Shown here piece after piece: positions 44,546 through 56,796 of a DNA stretch of 64,000 bases. Position numbers and translations under genes: made by a program. Source of the DNA: Bryopsis sp. KO-2023 (taxonomy: Eukaryota; Chlorophyta; Ulvophyceae; Bryopsidales; Bryopsidaceae); contig BSYQ01000013.1 in assembly GCA_030272585.1 (NCBI GenBank), forward strand, positions 558,001 through 622,000, in the 5' to 3' direction. Below the pieces are notes generated by a model. The model ran no database searches and was not told the DNA's origin. It worked only from the letters and a program-made list of their open reading frames with translations. Numbering within the stretch: position 1 is the stretch's first letter; every line of letters starts with the position of its first letter.

Positions 44546-45869
44546 TCATGCCACTGCCGACACAAGGTTTTTCCCTGCAACAATAACGACAGGAGTGGGT
44601 GCCTTGCACTCATGGCTGCATTTCTTGACATCCTTGGTGGTGCATTTCTTCTCGAGCTTCTCCTGGCACTTCTGCTCATCCACAGTCTTGCAAACGTCCT
44701 GTTCAACCCTCTTGCAATCCGGCACTTGCTTGTCTCTGCAGTCCGACTTCACTTCCTTATCCTGGCATACCTGCTTTTCCTCCTCGCCGTCGCATTTCTG
44801 CTCCTTCACAGTCTTGCAGACCTGCTCGGTGGAGGTCGAGCACTCCTTCTTGTACTCGGTTTTGCACTTCTTGGTATCCTCATCTTTGCATTCGATCACT
44901 GGAACCTTGGAGCAGACCTGCACGATTTGTGGAGTACAGACGATTCCACCTTTCTTGCCAGCATGAGCGCAAGCCTGCAAGGCATTTCGAAAACAGCGAC
45001 AAGCGAACCAAAATCAACCCAACCCCCCTCAAGCTTCAACCAAGCGAAAAGTCGAGGAGAAAACACGATAACCAATTGATTCTCCGATGAAAATTAGGAC
45101 AGCTCAGTGCTCATGGGCGATATTTACTTTTTTGACGACGTCCTTGCACTGCTCGCTATAGGACTTGTAGCATTTCCTTTCGGGCTCGGTCCAGCACTTC
45201 TCCGAAGGCACATCCTTGCAGGAGGTTTTCTGCTCTGGATTGCAGACCTGCTTGTCTTCGTTCCAGCACTTGGGGACCTTCACGGTCTGGCACTCCGGCA
45301 CATTCTTCGTGGTGCAGTCCTGCACAGTTTTCGTCCCGCCGCAGAGATCTTTGGAAACCTTCTGGCACTCCTACAATGGCCACCCACGACATCGTGCAAG
45401 GACTCACCTCGACTCGATACTAGATTTGTGTAAGGCAACGATTCAGCATGGGAGGAAATCGCACCTGTTTGGGAACAGTCCGGCAGACCTTCTTGGGCTC
45501 GTCATGGCACTCCTCGACCTTCTCCACCCAGCAGTTGGGGACTGCAGCACAACCGACAAGCCGCTGCACGTTAGCAACGGATCGCTGGACTCCTTTTTCA
45601 AAGGGCACGAAAGACTCGGTTCAACGAAAAACAGGGAATAGGATGAACTCACCGCACGTGGCGTAGCCACCTCCGTTCTTGCCCAGGAGATTCCTTCCTG
45701 CGCACGCAATCCAGTCGGCCAAAGTAAACGATCAACGCACATAGGTCAGTGCAATTCACTATGGGATGCCATTGATCCATACAAAACCGCACCCACCTGC
45801 AGCAGCTTCCACCGAGGCGAAGGAAATCACAAGGGCGGCGGAAATCGCAAGGATACGCAAACAGGCCAT
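44546..45869 (-). CDS. Secreted cysteine-repeat protein (288 aa)
   Basis: Five exons on the minus strand join in phase: 45869-45797, 45697-45653, 45541-45465, 45370-45128, 44974-44546. The protein starts MACLRILAISAALVISFASV, a clear signal peptide, and continues as a run of short repeats with a Cys about every 8-12 residues, for example VPECQTVKVPKCW, DCKRVEQDVCKTVDEQKC, with Lys, Glu and Val between. Such C-x(n)-C repeat proteins are known as secreted or extracellular-matrix-like proteins in several eukaryotes; disulfide pairing is likely. No enzyme domain is present. The C-terminal end is hydrophobic (PVVIVAG...), possibly a short tail anchor. A TATA box lies 112 bases upstream. Confidence 0.85.
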
Positions 45870-45980
45870 TGTGAACGGGTTTCTTAGAAAAGGATGTGAG
45901 GTAGGCTCGATCCACTCTTCTTGCTTATTGTTCCAGGTCGGCAGAGCTCGGAGCTGTTGAAAGAGGAGCGATCTGGTTTT

Positions 45981-45987
45981 TTTATAG
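45981..45987 (-). promoter_or_regulatory. TATA box of cysteine-repeat gene
   Basis: TATAAAA on the minus strand, 112 bases before the ATG at 45869, a suitable distance for an unspliced leader. Confidence 0.55.
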
Positions 45988-46212
45988 GTGGAGGGGTTCT
46001 TATTCCGTGGTCATCCCAATAGTTGGAGAGCATCGTTCAGGGCACAGGCGATGGGGCTTGACGCGACAGGGTTGACAGGGATTCGTCACGCGCGCCCTCC
46101 AGGAGTATTCGGTGGCGACAGAGGATTTACGTTTTCTTGACGCAAGGCGAAAGGCTTACTAGTTTACCAGGTCAGAGGTTTGGTCGGTGGGGAGTTGAAA
46201 CGCACTCATACA

Positions 46213-46883
46213 ATGATGGCTGCCGGGGATGCGCAGAAGGTCGGCACGGACTCGACAAGAAGAGGTCGTGCAGGCCAAACAGGATGGTCGAATGTAATAG
46301 TGCTGCGCAAGCTCAAAGACGCTCAAGGAATGGATATCTGATCTGTGAAGAGGGGTGCTCCACAATATTCTGTCACTGTTCCGATATTTGAAAAGCCTGT
46401 TTTCCCTTCCGCAGGCGCGAAACTTGTTTCCGGCCCCCCCCCAGGAGTTATTGCCGGACAAAAATTTGCTGCGCATGCAGTCCCAAGCGCGTTTTAAAAA
46501 CATATTCTCGCTTTTACCCTCGTTTCCCCCACCTCTCTTCACTCTTCACAGTTCTGGGACTGTTTTGTGTTATCCCGGAGTGGGCGCCACTTTTTTGCGC
46601 TCAGTTGACGATTCTGTGAAACGGCGGCTGTCCTCGAAACTTAAATCGACAGTTGCGCTCTACAGGAGGGCTCGGAAACGTCACAAGGTAGCGTTGGTAA
46701 AACCTTCAACGCCTATCAAAGCGCCGCCAGAAAAAGCTTGGGGCTGAGCGAACAGGCGATCAGCGGGGTGAAGCGCCGCGAGGGAACTTTGACGAAACTG
46801 CAAACGGATGTGGAACGCAGGAGGAAGGAGGTGGATGCCGATGTCGAGCGCCTCAAGCGTGAGCGCGATGCGTTATCAGAAAA
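46213..46883 (+). CDS. Unrecognised exons, one a coiled coil
   Basis: Two pieces look coding. 46213-46341 is a short frame from an ATG (MMAAGDAQKVGTDS, then NVIVLRKLKDAQG). 46666-46883 follows a good acceptor (CTCTACAG) and ends at donor AA|GTAAGC, encoding GSVGKTFNAYQSAARKSLGL and then a charged coiled coil (TDVERRRKEVDADVERLKRE). I could not join them with confidence or find downstream exons. The coiled coil recalls the N-terminal part of the gene at 36943 without clear sequence identity, so it may be a paralogue or a remnant. Confidence 0.35.
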
Positions 46884-47995
46884 GTAAGCGTTTTAAACAT
46901 CCCTGCCGCTGGATTCTATTATACTCATTGCGGTGGAAAATTAGGGGCTATGTTTCGAATCTTGAAGGACCAGCTTTTTTGTTGATGTTTTGGAAACTCT
47001 GGTCTTATGTCAAGTCAATAAGTGCATTTTGGTTCCCGGGAAAAATCTCTTGATGCTCAGTACAAGAAAAGCTTCGAGGATCAAAAGAAGCCTATTGAAC
47101 AATTCATTTTCATTCATTATCACTAATTGGACTTATTGATGAGTTCAATATTAATACATTTGAAGTCTGGAGTGCCAGTTTTGTTTTTGTCACGATGAAA
47201 TTTCACTGTGTGCCAGAATGTCACTCATGTTTGAACAAAAAATTTCCTTTTCTAATTCTAACCAAAAAATAGTATGTGTTCGCCGAGACACAGAAATAAA
47301 TATCTTTTTGCATTTTTGGGGGGGGGATAAAAGAAAGACGAGAAGAGTTGTTGGTCAAGAGGGAACACACTGCTGAGAATATGGCCACTTCTTTGCGAGA
47401 CAAGGACAGATAATTTCCACGTGACATGCTCGAAACATATGATTCTAAAATGTTTTCGGGTCTTGGAAAAAAAGCAGCACGGATTGGAGATTGGAGACAA
47501 TGTAATTGTGTACGACGATATAGGGAAACTGCCGAAGCTGACCAGGAGATGGATGGGACCGTAAACAGTGGAGTAGATCGGTATCCAAGGCATTTCCAAA
47601 GGCGCATGTATTTTTGTGCACTGTGTTATGTTTTGAGGGGTGTTTTTTCAAAAAGACAGGATTGATCCTAACAGGGAAGCTGGGATTTTGTGAGAGAAGA
47701 AAACTTGGAAAAGACAGTACTACAGGGCTTTTGGACAGAAACACGGTTTGAGACTTACATTGACTGAGTAAAAACATGTTCCAGCAAAGCAGCTGGCTGA
47801 AACCACACAAGTTGCTGTGTCCGAGGTCGGCCACTTGGGGAAAAAGGGCAGCCCCTGTGGAACTTGTATGTCATGTCAGTGTAGAGGAAGAAGTGTCAAT
47901 GTCGGACGCTCAGGCGGTTGGTTATTCGAGCCCTAGTGTTGGAACATGCATTCTTTCACCTCAGTGCTTGGATATTCCTCAAAACTTCTGATACA

Positions 47996-48117
47996 GGGAT
48001 GCATGTGCTATTTTTCGTGCACCTTGAACAACCTTGACGATTCTGTTTTACATGGAGGGATGCATGTGCTATTTTTCGTGCACCTTGAACAACCTTGACG
48101 ATTCTGTTTTACATGGA
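47996..48117. repeat. Perfect two-copy 61-bp tandem repeat
   Basis: 47996-48056 and 48057-48117 are identical, starting GGGATGCATGTGCT. This is a recent local duplication in otherwise decayed sequence. Confidence 0.95.
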
Positions 48118-49125
48118 TGACTGGATGCACATTCTCCTGATGGTTTGGGGGATCAAAGTGCTGGAGTGTGGGTTCAACTGACTGTCCAAGAAGAGGTACA
48201 GTCTCTGAAGCAACATCTTATTGCCTTTGGAAATATCTGCAAATGTGGTAAAGTTCATTGATTGAGGTTGCTAATTCAGTTTCCAGCTTTTTGAGGTTTT
48301 CAATTCGTTTTTGCTTGCATTTTGAAAAGCACAGAAGGCGGTACAGACCAAGGCAAACAACAGGGTCTTGGCGCTGGAGATAATCAACATAAGCGTTATA
48401 TTCTCTGCCCTCTGCGTTCTTGCACCGGTGTTTTTTTTCCTTTGCTCTACTTTGCTGTTGAAGGAAAAGGAACCAAACATTGTTGTTTCAATAGCAACAA
48501 TATAACAACTGTTGCCAGAGGAAAGCATGGAGTGAAACTTAACCAGGGTGAAAAAAAGAACAGCAGTCAAACATGAGAATTCCAAAATATGGAGCTTCTT
48601 TTCTTGGGTTACCATAACGAAATCAGGCCTAAGCCAGCTTTGTCAAGAAAAGAGTTCACCACTTGGTGAAACTGTGGTAGTAAATCAGACTCTGCTATCT
48701 TGAGGCATTGTTTTTTTTCCTTGAGAGATTTGAGTGAGTTGCAAGTCTGTCAAATTGGCTTCGATTTATCGACATATATCGATACTGTTGTCCTTCAGTG
48801 GTGTTGGCAAAACTAGGAGACAGACAAACTCATCCTGTGCAGCTCAACAGTAGATTTTCCAGTCTGACATTCATCCAAAGAAACAAGGCCAGCTCTTTGC
48901 TTACCAGTCAAAAACAAAGGGATTTTCTACAATGATTTTAAGATGGAGTTACCTTTTTGCAAACGATTCAGAAAAAACGAAGGGGGAAAAAGATCCCTGT
49001 TGAAGAAATATGAAGCAGTAGAGGGGCTGAATTAACAAGTCCCTTACTGAGCAAATCTTTGAATGAAATCCCAAAACCAGAACATTCAGCTAGCAAATAT
49101 GCCAGACCAAAGGATTTGAAGAAAT

Positions 49126-49356
49126 ATGGAGGGTGCTTTAAAAGATGGAGGAGCAATTTTCTTTTCTTTTTTCAAATGTGGGTACACATGCAAAACCTTT
49201 GAAACCACAGGCATGCAAACACTGGAAATTCTCACCTCTGCCAAGGCAATCCAAAAAGAAACTCAACAAGACAATGGAGTTTCTCTTTTGCAATGCACTG
49301 TTCCCCACCATGAGTTTCAAACAGAGAGTTTTTTCTTCAGGTGCATTGAGTTCTGA
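49126..49356 (+). pseudogene. Decayed copy of the QT-motif exon
   Basis: The translated stretch with SLLQCTVPHHEFQTESFFF resembles SAVLHNEVQTESVGFE of the exon at 38683-38905 and also keeps a diverged upstream IQKETQQDNGVSL versus IQQESTVSL. The motif spacing is only partly kept and no good splice borders remain. Confidence 0.45.
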
Positions 49357-49459
49357 AGGGGATTCTTGCATAGCTTTTTCGAAAATTTTCACAGGTAAGT
49401 CGATTGCATTTTTGAGAACCAACCAAAAGAAAAACCATTGAGCGTCAGGTCAAGCCCGT

Positions 49460-49819
49460 TTGATCACCGAGCCAGCTCCTTTCGTCGTCGGCTCCAAACG
49501 AAATCCTGGGTTCTCTGGAAAACCACCCCTTGCGAAGGATTTGAAAAAGTATCTTCCACCAGGTCAAGTCCCTTTCATCACCCGCTCACCACAAAAATCC
49601 AAATTGAGCCCGGAGGAAACTGCTCATACATCGTTCTCCATTGTCGAGTTCCCCGGACGATCCGTTTTGCTGGACTCGCGGAGCAAACTTTCTGGGGTGG
49701 AGCATCCAGTGTTTACAAAGGAGGCGGCACTGGAGTTTAAGAACGTTGGATGCTGGAACTGCCCTGTTATCAATTTTGCTTCCATGAGAAAAGTTGCTAT
49801 CGATGGTCAGAGACAGTGA
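49460..49819 (+). pseudogene. Copy of the C-terminal block of the large coiled-coil gene
   Basis: An open frame of about 119 codons matches the last part of the gene at 36943-43502: PAPFVVGSKRNPGFSGKPPL, YLPPGQVPFITRSPQKSKLS, a shortened middle, NVGCWN and a final RQ before the stop. The frame is intact and the conserved blocks are the same ones, so this could be the last exon of a living paralogue. Because surrounding parts are decayed and no start is visible, I call it a pseudogene fragment. Confidence 0.6.
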
Positions 49820-50599
49820 GGGATCCTGAAGACAGGGAATTTGTGGTTGGACAGGGTGGAGGGAGGGTGGGTCCAGACAGCTGGGGAGTGTTTACGTGCT
49901 GGGAAAATTGGAAGGCATCTGTGGAGATTTATGACATTGCTCATTTGTTCAGAAATGGACTATGAAAATCATGAAAGGAAATAGGGCATATGTCACTTTT
50001 TGTGTTTTATTGAACCATACCAATCGATTCATTTGAAGAATTATGGTTTTATGCCGGAAATAAAAAATGAAAACGGAAGAAAATGGGACAAGAGATCCAA
50101 TCAATGTGTCAATGGCATATTAAGAGTTGGTCTGCATACCAAAGATACGAATCCCCAATAAAGACTTCTATTTATTGTCGATTGAATCGATTCCTGCATG
50201 TATCGCAGCACAGCAGCAATTTCAGGCTTGGGCAAAAAGATACATACTGATACATTTCATAGAGATTCGAGATTGGCTGCTGAATGCCTTGAAGGGAAAG
50301 ATTTGTGACCAATCTGGTGTTTCTTCAGTGTTGCAATTCAAAACTTGAACCACAGCACAGAAAAGCATTTCCAAAACCTGCTCAGAAAAAAATTTTGGAT
50401 GGAAACATCTCCCTGGGATGTTCCAAGCTGGGATCCAGAAAAAAAAAAGAAATTGCTGAGGCTGGCGCAAAAACAACGCCTGTGACATACATTGGCGTGG
50501 TTTTTGCTGGTGAAGGCAAAAAATAAGATAATGGATTCAGGTTCTCTTGCCACAGTGCTTGTGTCAATTGGTTGATTGGGGGATCAGCCCAACATGGAC

Positions 50600-50775
50600 G
50601 ACTAGGAAGGTGGCTCATTTGCACAACTCCAACAGACCGATCAGGTCCCACGATTTTCCTGTCGGAAAGATAATAATATTGCAATTCGGAGTGTTCCAAC
50701 GCGCAATTTTTACCAGATATTAGCCCCACCGTTCCAATCTGCTCACAAGGGCGTCCGGTGGGGGCGAAGACATTG
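50600..50775 (+). pseudogene. Decayed fragment of the Pro-rich middle of the large gene
   Basis: SPTVPICSQGRPVGAKTLA here resembles GPTVPIDSQGTLFGAETAH encoded at about 41412-41467, and flanking DNA words also match (for example TTCCTGTCGGAAAGAT versus TTTCAGTCGAAGGGAT). It lies downstream of the C-terminal copy at 49460, so the fragments are not in gene order and probably derive from more than one duplication. Confidence 0.45.
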
Positions 50776-51009
50776 GCTATTTTCACGAAAAGAAAAGGCC
50801 AAAGACGTCACAAAGCTGCATCAAGTGTGACATTGGGTTGTATTGCGTGACAGTGCTTCACTCGCAGCAGAAAAAAAAAAAAAACACAGTGGATATAATT
50901 GATCAAGACAAGAAAGCCTTTTTTTGGGTTGTCTGGGGACCCAGGGGTGTGCCTGACGCCTTGCTGGTTACCTCGGTTCCACCTTAGAGTCACCCATAAG
51001 GCTCCTCCA

Positions 51010-51082
51010 ATGGCGAACGCCAATGTCACGACGGTCTTAAGTTACATCTTCTTGTTTTCTGCCTGGTTGGGCGCTCTCACTG
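51010..51082 (+). CDS. Candidate first exon with signal or membrane segment
   Basis: ATG at 51010 opens MANANVTTVLSYIFLFSAWL and then GALTG, a hydrophobic secretion or anchor segment, followed by a donor G|GTAACC. I could not find the following exon, so the product is unknown. Confidence 0.3.
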
Positions 51083-52301
51083 GTAACCACAATCTGTCAA
51101 AAATTTACCATATTTGCAAAAATTGACCGCTACATGGTAAGAATGTACCATATTCACCAACTTTTACCAGAATATGGTCTAAAAAAAAAAATCCAGAATG
51201 CGCTGCCATCGAAACGAGGTACCTTCAAGCGTCTCCGTGGAAATGACCTCCTTCGAAGCATTTTCGTGGGAGGGTATTTCTAAATTCGCTTCCACGGAAG
51301 CGCTTCACTCAAAATAGCAACTGTTTTTCTGGAGTAAATTGCCCTCAAACGATTTACCTCGGACATGTCCATAGTTTTGGCAAATATTTTTGGGCCACCA
51401 CTCAATCAATGTCCCAACTCGAGTATTCTCAATCCCACTTCGAGTGTTGGTGATGGCGACCAACTTCGTTTTGGGTCGAGTCGCGACTTGGAAGGAAAGG
51501 ATATGCATGAAGTCTCTTCGCGTTGTAAAAACCGACTGAGGCTGTTGTTGTTGTTTGGTGGTACAACTGGTTGTAACTAGTTCGTTTTTTTCGTTGGTCT
51601 TCCTGTCGCAGTTTCTTCTTTGTTTTTAAACTCCCTATCTTCTTTACGTATGTGTCCTTTTTGGAAGAAACAGAGAAAAATTCGAGATTCCATCTACAGG
51701 GCAATATAAACTACAACTGCACATGCAGATCTATATTTGTTTCTTTAAAAAGTGTGTTTCAGTTGATGTGTTGCCATTGATTACCTCTCAGTGATCTGAC
51801 ACTATCTTCATCAAAGAAGGACCTGTCTTCACAATGTGAACTTCAGAAGTTCACATAGTCTGCAACTGCACAAGTACATGTTGTGTTGTGCATTCAAGGC
51901 ATCGAAGGCATCAAGTTTTTTTTTTTTTTTCTCAGCAGGGGGCAGCCTCAAAACATAGTCCTTCATGTGATCAACCATATTGTATCGAACGTTTGTGAAT
52001 GTGCCTTGTAAAAAACAGAACATAAGAAGAGATCTGTGCAAGAAAATCCAAGTTCGCTGATTGAAAAAAAATAAAAAAATAACAAAATTGGGGGAATGTG
52101 AGATAGCGTGATGTGTCGTTGGTTAATCGTCACGCAAGTCCTTGACCCCGATCACGAGTCTCCCCATTAATTGAAATTAAACTTAAAATTTGAGGGTGGA
52201 CTCAGTGCACAATCAGCTATAACCTTTTCTGGACAGTTGGTTGCTCAGCACTTATCATCCCCTAAAAAAAAGTTCTAAAAAGTTCTAAAAAAAGGAATGA
52301 C

Positions 52302-52634
52302 ATGCCACGTCGCAGTGCGGTCACATCCGCATGTGAGTTTGATGCCGTTTTGGAGGTGCTTTTTGGGGCGACACCAAAGATAGCATCCAAAATTGGACGA
52401 TATCTGCCACATTATTGTGAACAGGAGTTTTTACTTTTCTTCTTCGTCAATCGATTCCAACAAAAAAACATAAATGGATTTCCAACTACCAAGTCCTTAA
52501 AACATGACCACTGTTTCGTGCACGAGTCCCATGGCTTGAGTCTTTTGGTTTCGTGGAGATTCATTGTGAAACGCTGGTTGACCAATTCAAATGTTGCACG
52601 GGCTGTCTTCGCCTTGATCGATTTGTTAGAGTGA
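52302..52634 (+). CDS. Short ORF, unknown
   Basis: A 110-codon frame from ATG (MPRRSAVTSACEFDAVLEVL) to a stop, with no recognised domain and no splice or promoter support. It is the longest plausible ATG-started frame in this decayed stretch and could be chance. Confidence 0.2.
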   Translation: MPRRSAVTSACEFDAVLEVLFGATPKIASKIGRYLPHYCEQEFLLFFFVNRFQQKNINGFPTTKSLKHDHCFVHESHGLSLLVSWRFIVKRWLTNSNVARAVFALIDLLE

Positions 52635-55038
52635 TACAACTGGGGGATGTTCCTGGACTAGCAAGTGGCCATGTAAAACGCGAAACAATGATGGAATATA
52701 TACCTCAGAAGTTTAGGTAGCCTCCACCATTGACAAAAAAAACTACCAAGGCATAGTGGCGTGACGACTTTTTTTATGTTTGTTTTGTATAAGTCGTCTT
52801 TCAAAAAGGCGATTACTGACCTGATGATTTTTGCCAGGTCATAAATTGCTGGTTGAAGTCCACTCATAGCCTATGAATCATAGGGTACCAGAGGAGTTTC
52901 TCCTTTGTGTGGATTGCAAAAGAGAAACCTCGTCACCTTTTTGAGTTTTTGTTTGTGTTGCCAAGTCTCGAGCCGACTTCGTGGGCATAATCAAAATTTC
53001 CTTACCAGCTATTGTCAAAGATTTCCGTCTGTACCCATGTTTAGAAAATTCTGCTTAAGCTTCGGATGGATGCTACATTTCAAATTCAGACTGGCAAAGC
53101 AAAGAGTCGGGTTTTTTCTTCAGTGTTGATGAATGTCCAACTGGCCCTTGGAGGCGAATGTGAATGTGGCTGGGCATGGTTCTTCGCTTTGTCAACCAGA
53201 CGCTTGATCAAGCGTGTGGTTCATGAATGAACGGTTCAAGTTGAACCTCTAAAAGTATTTCAGATCCTTGTTTTCTTGTCGAAGCGAGCTTAAGCTGTTT
53301 GCAGCTTGTGCTTCGATGTCGAGAGCCTGAAATCGTTCCAAAAATAAAGGTATTTCGTTGCACTGCCAGTGCAACGAGCTCTCCAGTGGAGAGGTCAAGG
53401 GGGTGGAGTTTCGAGTCCTTACGACACCCTATCATGTGCACTGCCCCTTACTGTATAGGTGGCGTCTGGACATGCTGGTAGTTCGCTCGAAAGTCGCTTG
53501 GCATGAGCGTTGTTGAGAGTGTCAACCTAACGTATCAGTTGCAGGTCATGCCGAAGATGGTGTTGGTGAAAACCAGAAAAAAAAGTTGTCGAAAGTAAAC
53601 AGCGAACCTCCAAAACCTGTCCTTCGTTGACTCAAACCAAGTCTCCGCTCCTCCACACAGTGACCATCCAAAGACCGCATCTTTCTTATGGTTTCGGTAA
53701 CATTGTTTGGGTCCGTGGCCCTCCCCAAATGCAAACACCATCTTTCTCCACCAGAAGTTGACAAAGCCCTCCAGTATTGTCCATCCAAAAGCGAAAACAA
53801 TCAGATGGATGTGCGTGAAGAAGACGACATTTTCAACAGCGACACTTGTTGAGCAGGGCAACGTTCCACCTTTGCAGAATAGCAATGTTTTGTCCTCCAA
53901 ATCTTCCAAAATGACCACAGCCAAAGTCAGACGGAGGTGCCCCAACAGAGGTGCCAAGATTTCTGAGAAGGGATGTATGAGGCACAAACAGTCACTGTCT
54001 TTCTGTGTTTTTCAACTTGCCTGCCTTTCCGAACAGGCAGTTTCTTACCCAAACCTACAAAACGGACACAGCTTGTGCTCAGAGCTTGTGCGTTTCGGGT
54101 AATGCGCTTGGATTTGTTCGGGTGATAAATACTTCAAGAATTTATTGGGTTTGAATCTTAAACACAAAGTCTAGCAAGGATTGTTGCAATTATATATTAT
54201 TGATGTTGGGACATGGCTTCATTCGCTGGGGTGGTGGCTCTCTTGTTCCGGTGAGATTTGATGTAAGGTGTAAATAATCAAATCGATTGGTTCACTGCAT
54301 CCACATAAGGCAGGTCATCGCTAGTTAATCAAACTTCTGAAGGTTCGTCCGCCTTGTAAAATAAAAGCCAGAAAAGTACCAGGGGGGAATCGGGTTTTTT
54401 GGGAAAAAAAACAAAGACGGAAAGAAATTCAACAAGAAATTCGAAGAGAGTTTTATTCGATGGCTAAGAATTGCTCTTGTCCTTTCCTTCTTCCGTGATA
54501 TTTGTTGCATGTTTTTTAGAACACACGCGGAGTTCTGTGGAAGTGCCGCGAAGAATCCTTACAACTGGTTTACTTCCAAACCAAACCATTTCATAGATTC
54601 TCACACTCAACCCATCGCTCCTTTCCTTGGAAAAACTTCACATCACAAAATCTGAACCCCCAGAGTTCTGGTTAATATTGATCAACCCATTTATAGTCAA
54701 CAACTAGCACTGATCCCATAACCCCAGGAATGTTCAATTTATTGCCATTCCAAAATTAAAACTCATGCCTGCAAAACGAGCTTTTCATTGATATGCATTA
54801 TTTCTTTTTACGTACCAAAAATCGACAATGAAAAAAAAAGCAGGAACTAGAACTCCCCTTACCCCCAGATGAATAACTGCTATGAATCGTGTGTTAATAC
54901 CCCAAATCCCAGAAAAGATGAAACATCACATGTACACTCAAAAATGGTACAAGCATCAATGCTTATGAAAACATACGTCATCATGCAAGAAATACTGTTG
55001 ATGGAAAAAAAAAGAAGTGAAAAAAAAATGCTGCTCCC
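52635..55038. other. No supported gene; likely decayed sequence
   Basis: Open stretches near 53530-54100 on both strands lack starts and domains. The plus strand has a Lys/Ser-rich piece (SSKSSKMTTAKVRRR) that might be another remnant of the large gene's C-terminal region, but the similarity is too weak to call. The last kilobase is the 3' flank of the F-box/LRR gene. Confidence 0.4.
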
Positions 55039-56796
55039 TCATAAATGAATATCAAGCTCAGTCCGAGATGTTTGATACATTTTCAACTCGAATTTCATAT
55101 CGCAACCGACATTATTGCCCTCGAGGTTGATCTTACGTAGAGTGGTGTTTTTCTTGAGTCCATCCATCAAAAGAGCAGCCCCGACCGACCCCACACAATT
55201 CTCCCCCAAGTCCAAGTTGTGCAAAACCCAGTTGACCATCAACGCCTCCCTCAAAGCCATCGAGGATCTCACCCCAAGCAGGTTGTCCGCCAGCCGAAGG
55301 GTCTGCAGAGTCGAGTTTTTCTTCAACCCGTTTATCACCAAAAGGCCATGTTGATCGTCGATGAGATTCCCACCCAGGTCCAACTCCACCAGTCCTTCGT
55401 TGACTTCCAGACAGCTTCCGAAACACAGCATGGTTTTGCATCCAAGCAGATTCCTATTCAAATTGAGGGTGCGTAACGATACATTAGAACACAGCCCGCT
55501 GGCCAGGGAACAACCCCCTTCATCGTCAATCACATTTCGCCCCAACTCCAGCCGTTTCAGCGTGTCGTTATGAGCTAGAGCATGCCCCAGAGCCGCCGCC
55601 CCGATGGACTCGACCATATTTTTGGACAGATCCAAAACTTCTAAGGTTTGGTTCGATGCCAGCACGGCAGCGATTCGGCATGCACCCTTGGAGCCCAAAT
55701 TATTCACATCCAGCATCAGTTGAGTTATGCTGTCGTTCCCCATCAGCCCATCAGCGATGGGTTTTAAAGATCGCACACACATGTCATTTCCAAAAAGAAT
55801 AAGTTGTTTCAGGGAGCGATTGTTTTTTATGGTGGCCCCTATGGCGGCTGCAGCGGAGCCACGCAGGCGGGTGAAACCCATATTGAGCTTCGTGATGGAG
55901 GTGTTGGTCGAAAGAGAGGCGATAAAACGGGAAGCATTGTCTCGTATGACATCCGTTCCACCCAAATTGAGTTCTTGCAAATGTTCCGAGCAACTCACGA
56001 TGTGGTGGATGTCTCGGGCGAGTTTTTTGGACCATGATTCGCTTTCACGAGTTGTGGCAGACTGTGCAGAGGGTGCGCAAAAAAAAAAAAAAAATGAAAT
56101 GAAAAACAATAAATAAAATAAAATAAAATAAAATAAAATAAAATAATAAATAAAATTGTGTTTCCATTGTTAACAAAAAAAAATGGTGTGGAAAATATCA
56201 AAGCAGTTTTCCAAGGAAATCCGAAGGGCTGAAATAAATCGAAAGGCATCCCAACAGGCAAGAATATTGGCTTTGTATTTTATCCGATGGTGTAATTCTA
56301 TTATTATCATCATCATCATTATTTTAAATTATTATTTCGTAATTTTTTATTTCAAGAAGATGCTGGTCCAGAGACCAGCAGCAGTTCAAATCATCCAAAA
56401 ACATTATTCAAAGGTCATTTTAAGAAAAAAAAATCAAAATGTGTGCGATGGGGGGATGCGGTGATTTACCTTCATGAATCTCAAACTGCATTCCAAATGC
56501 AAGCTCTTGAGATTGGGAAATCTTGCGGGCACATGACTCAGCGCCGCCATCGTGGCGATGACCCGCCGATTGTGGATCATGATCGTCGAAACGTTCGCGT
56601 TGAACGTGTCGCACCAATGCTTGTTCACCTTTCGAATCGTGCATCGCACCTCCATCTGATGCGCTTGGGGTATCGAGGTCATCAGCGTGTAAAAAATCTT
56701 CTCCAAAACATCTCTGTGCAACGAACCCCACGTGTCGCGTTCTTTCATCGACGACGACACCATGGATGTCGCCCTCGTTTCGAATAACCCAGCCAT
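55039..56796 (-). CDS. F-box/leucine-rich-repeat protein (449 aa)
   Basis: Two exons on the minus strand, 56796-56470 and 56061-55039, join in phase with a GT-AG intron. The chosen start is the ATG at 56796 (MAGLFETRATSMV), because the frame further upstream has no ATG. Residues about 20-75 fit an F-box (DTWGSLHRDVLEKIFYTLM ... CTIRKVNKHW), the Skp1-binding motif of SCF ubiquitin ligases. The second exon holds about nine or ten ribonuclease-inhibitor-type leucine-rich repeats of roughly 28 residues (LQELNLGGTD, LEVLDLSKNMV, LKRLELGRNVIDDEG, LVELDLGGNLIDD), the usual substrate-binding part. A substrate-adaptor role in ubiquitination is inferred from this architecture. It is divergent to the chromodomain gene, 876 bases away. 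Confidence 0.85.

Noticed and set aside
53535-53987. 150-codon minus-strand open stretch
   Set aside because: No recognised domain, and an equally long plus-strand frame overlaps it; left as unassigned.
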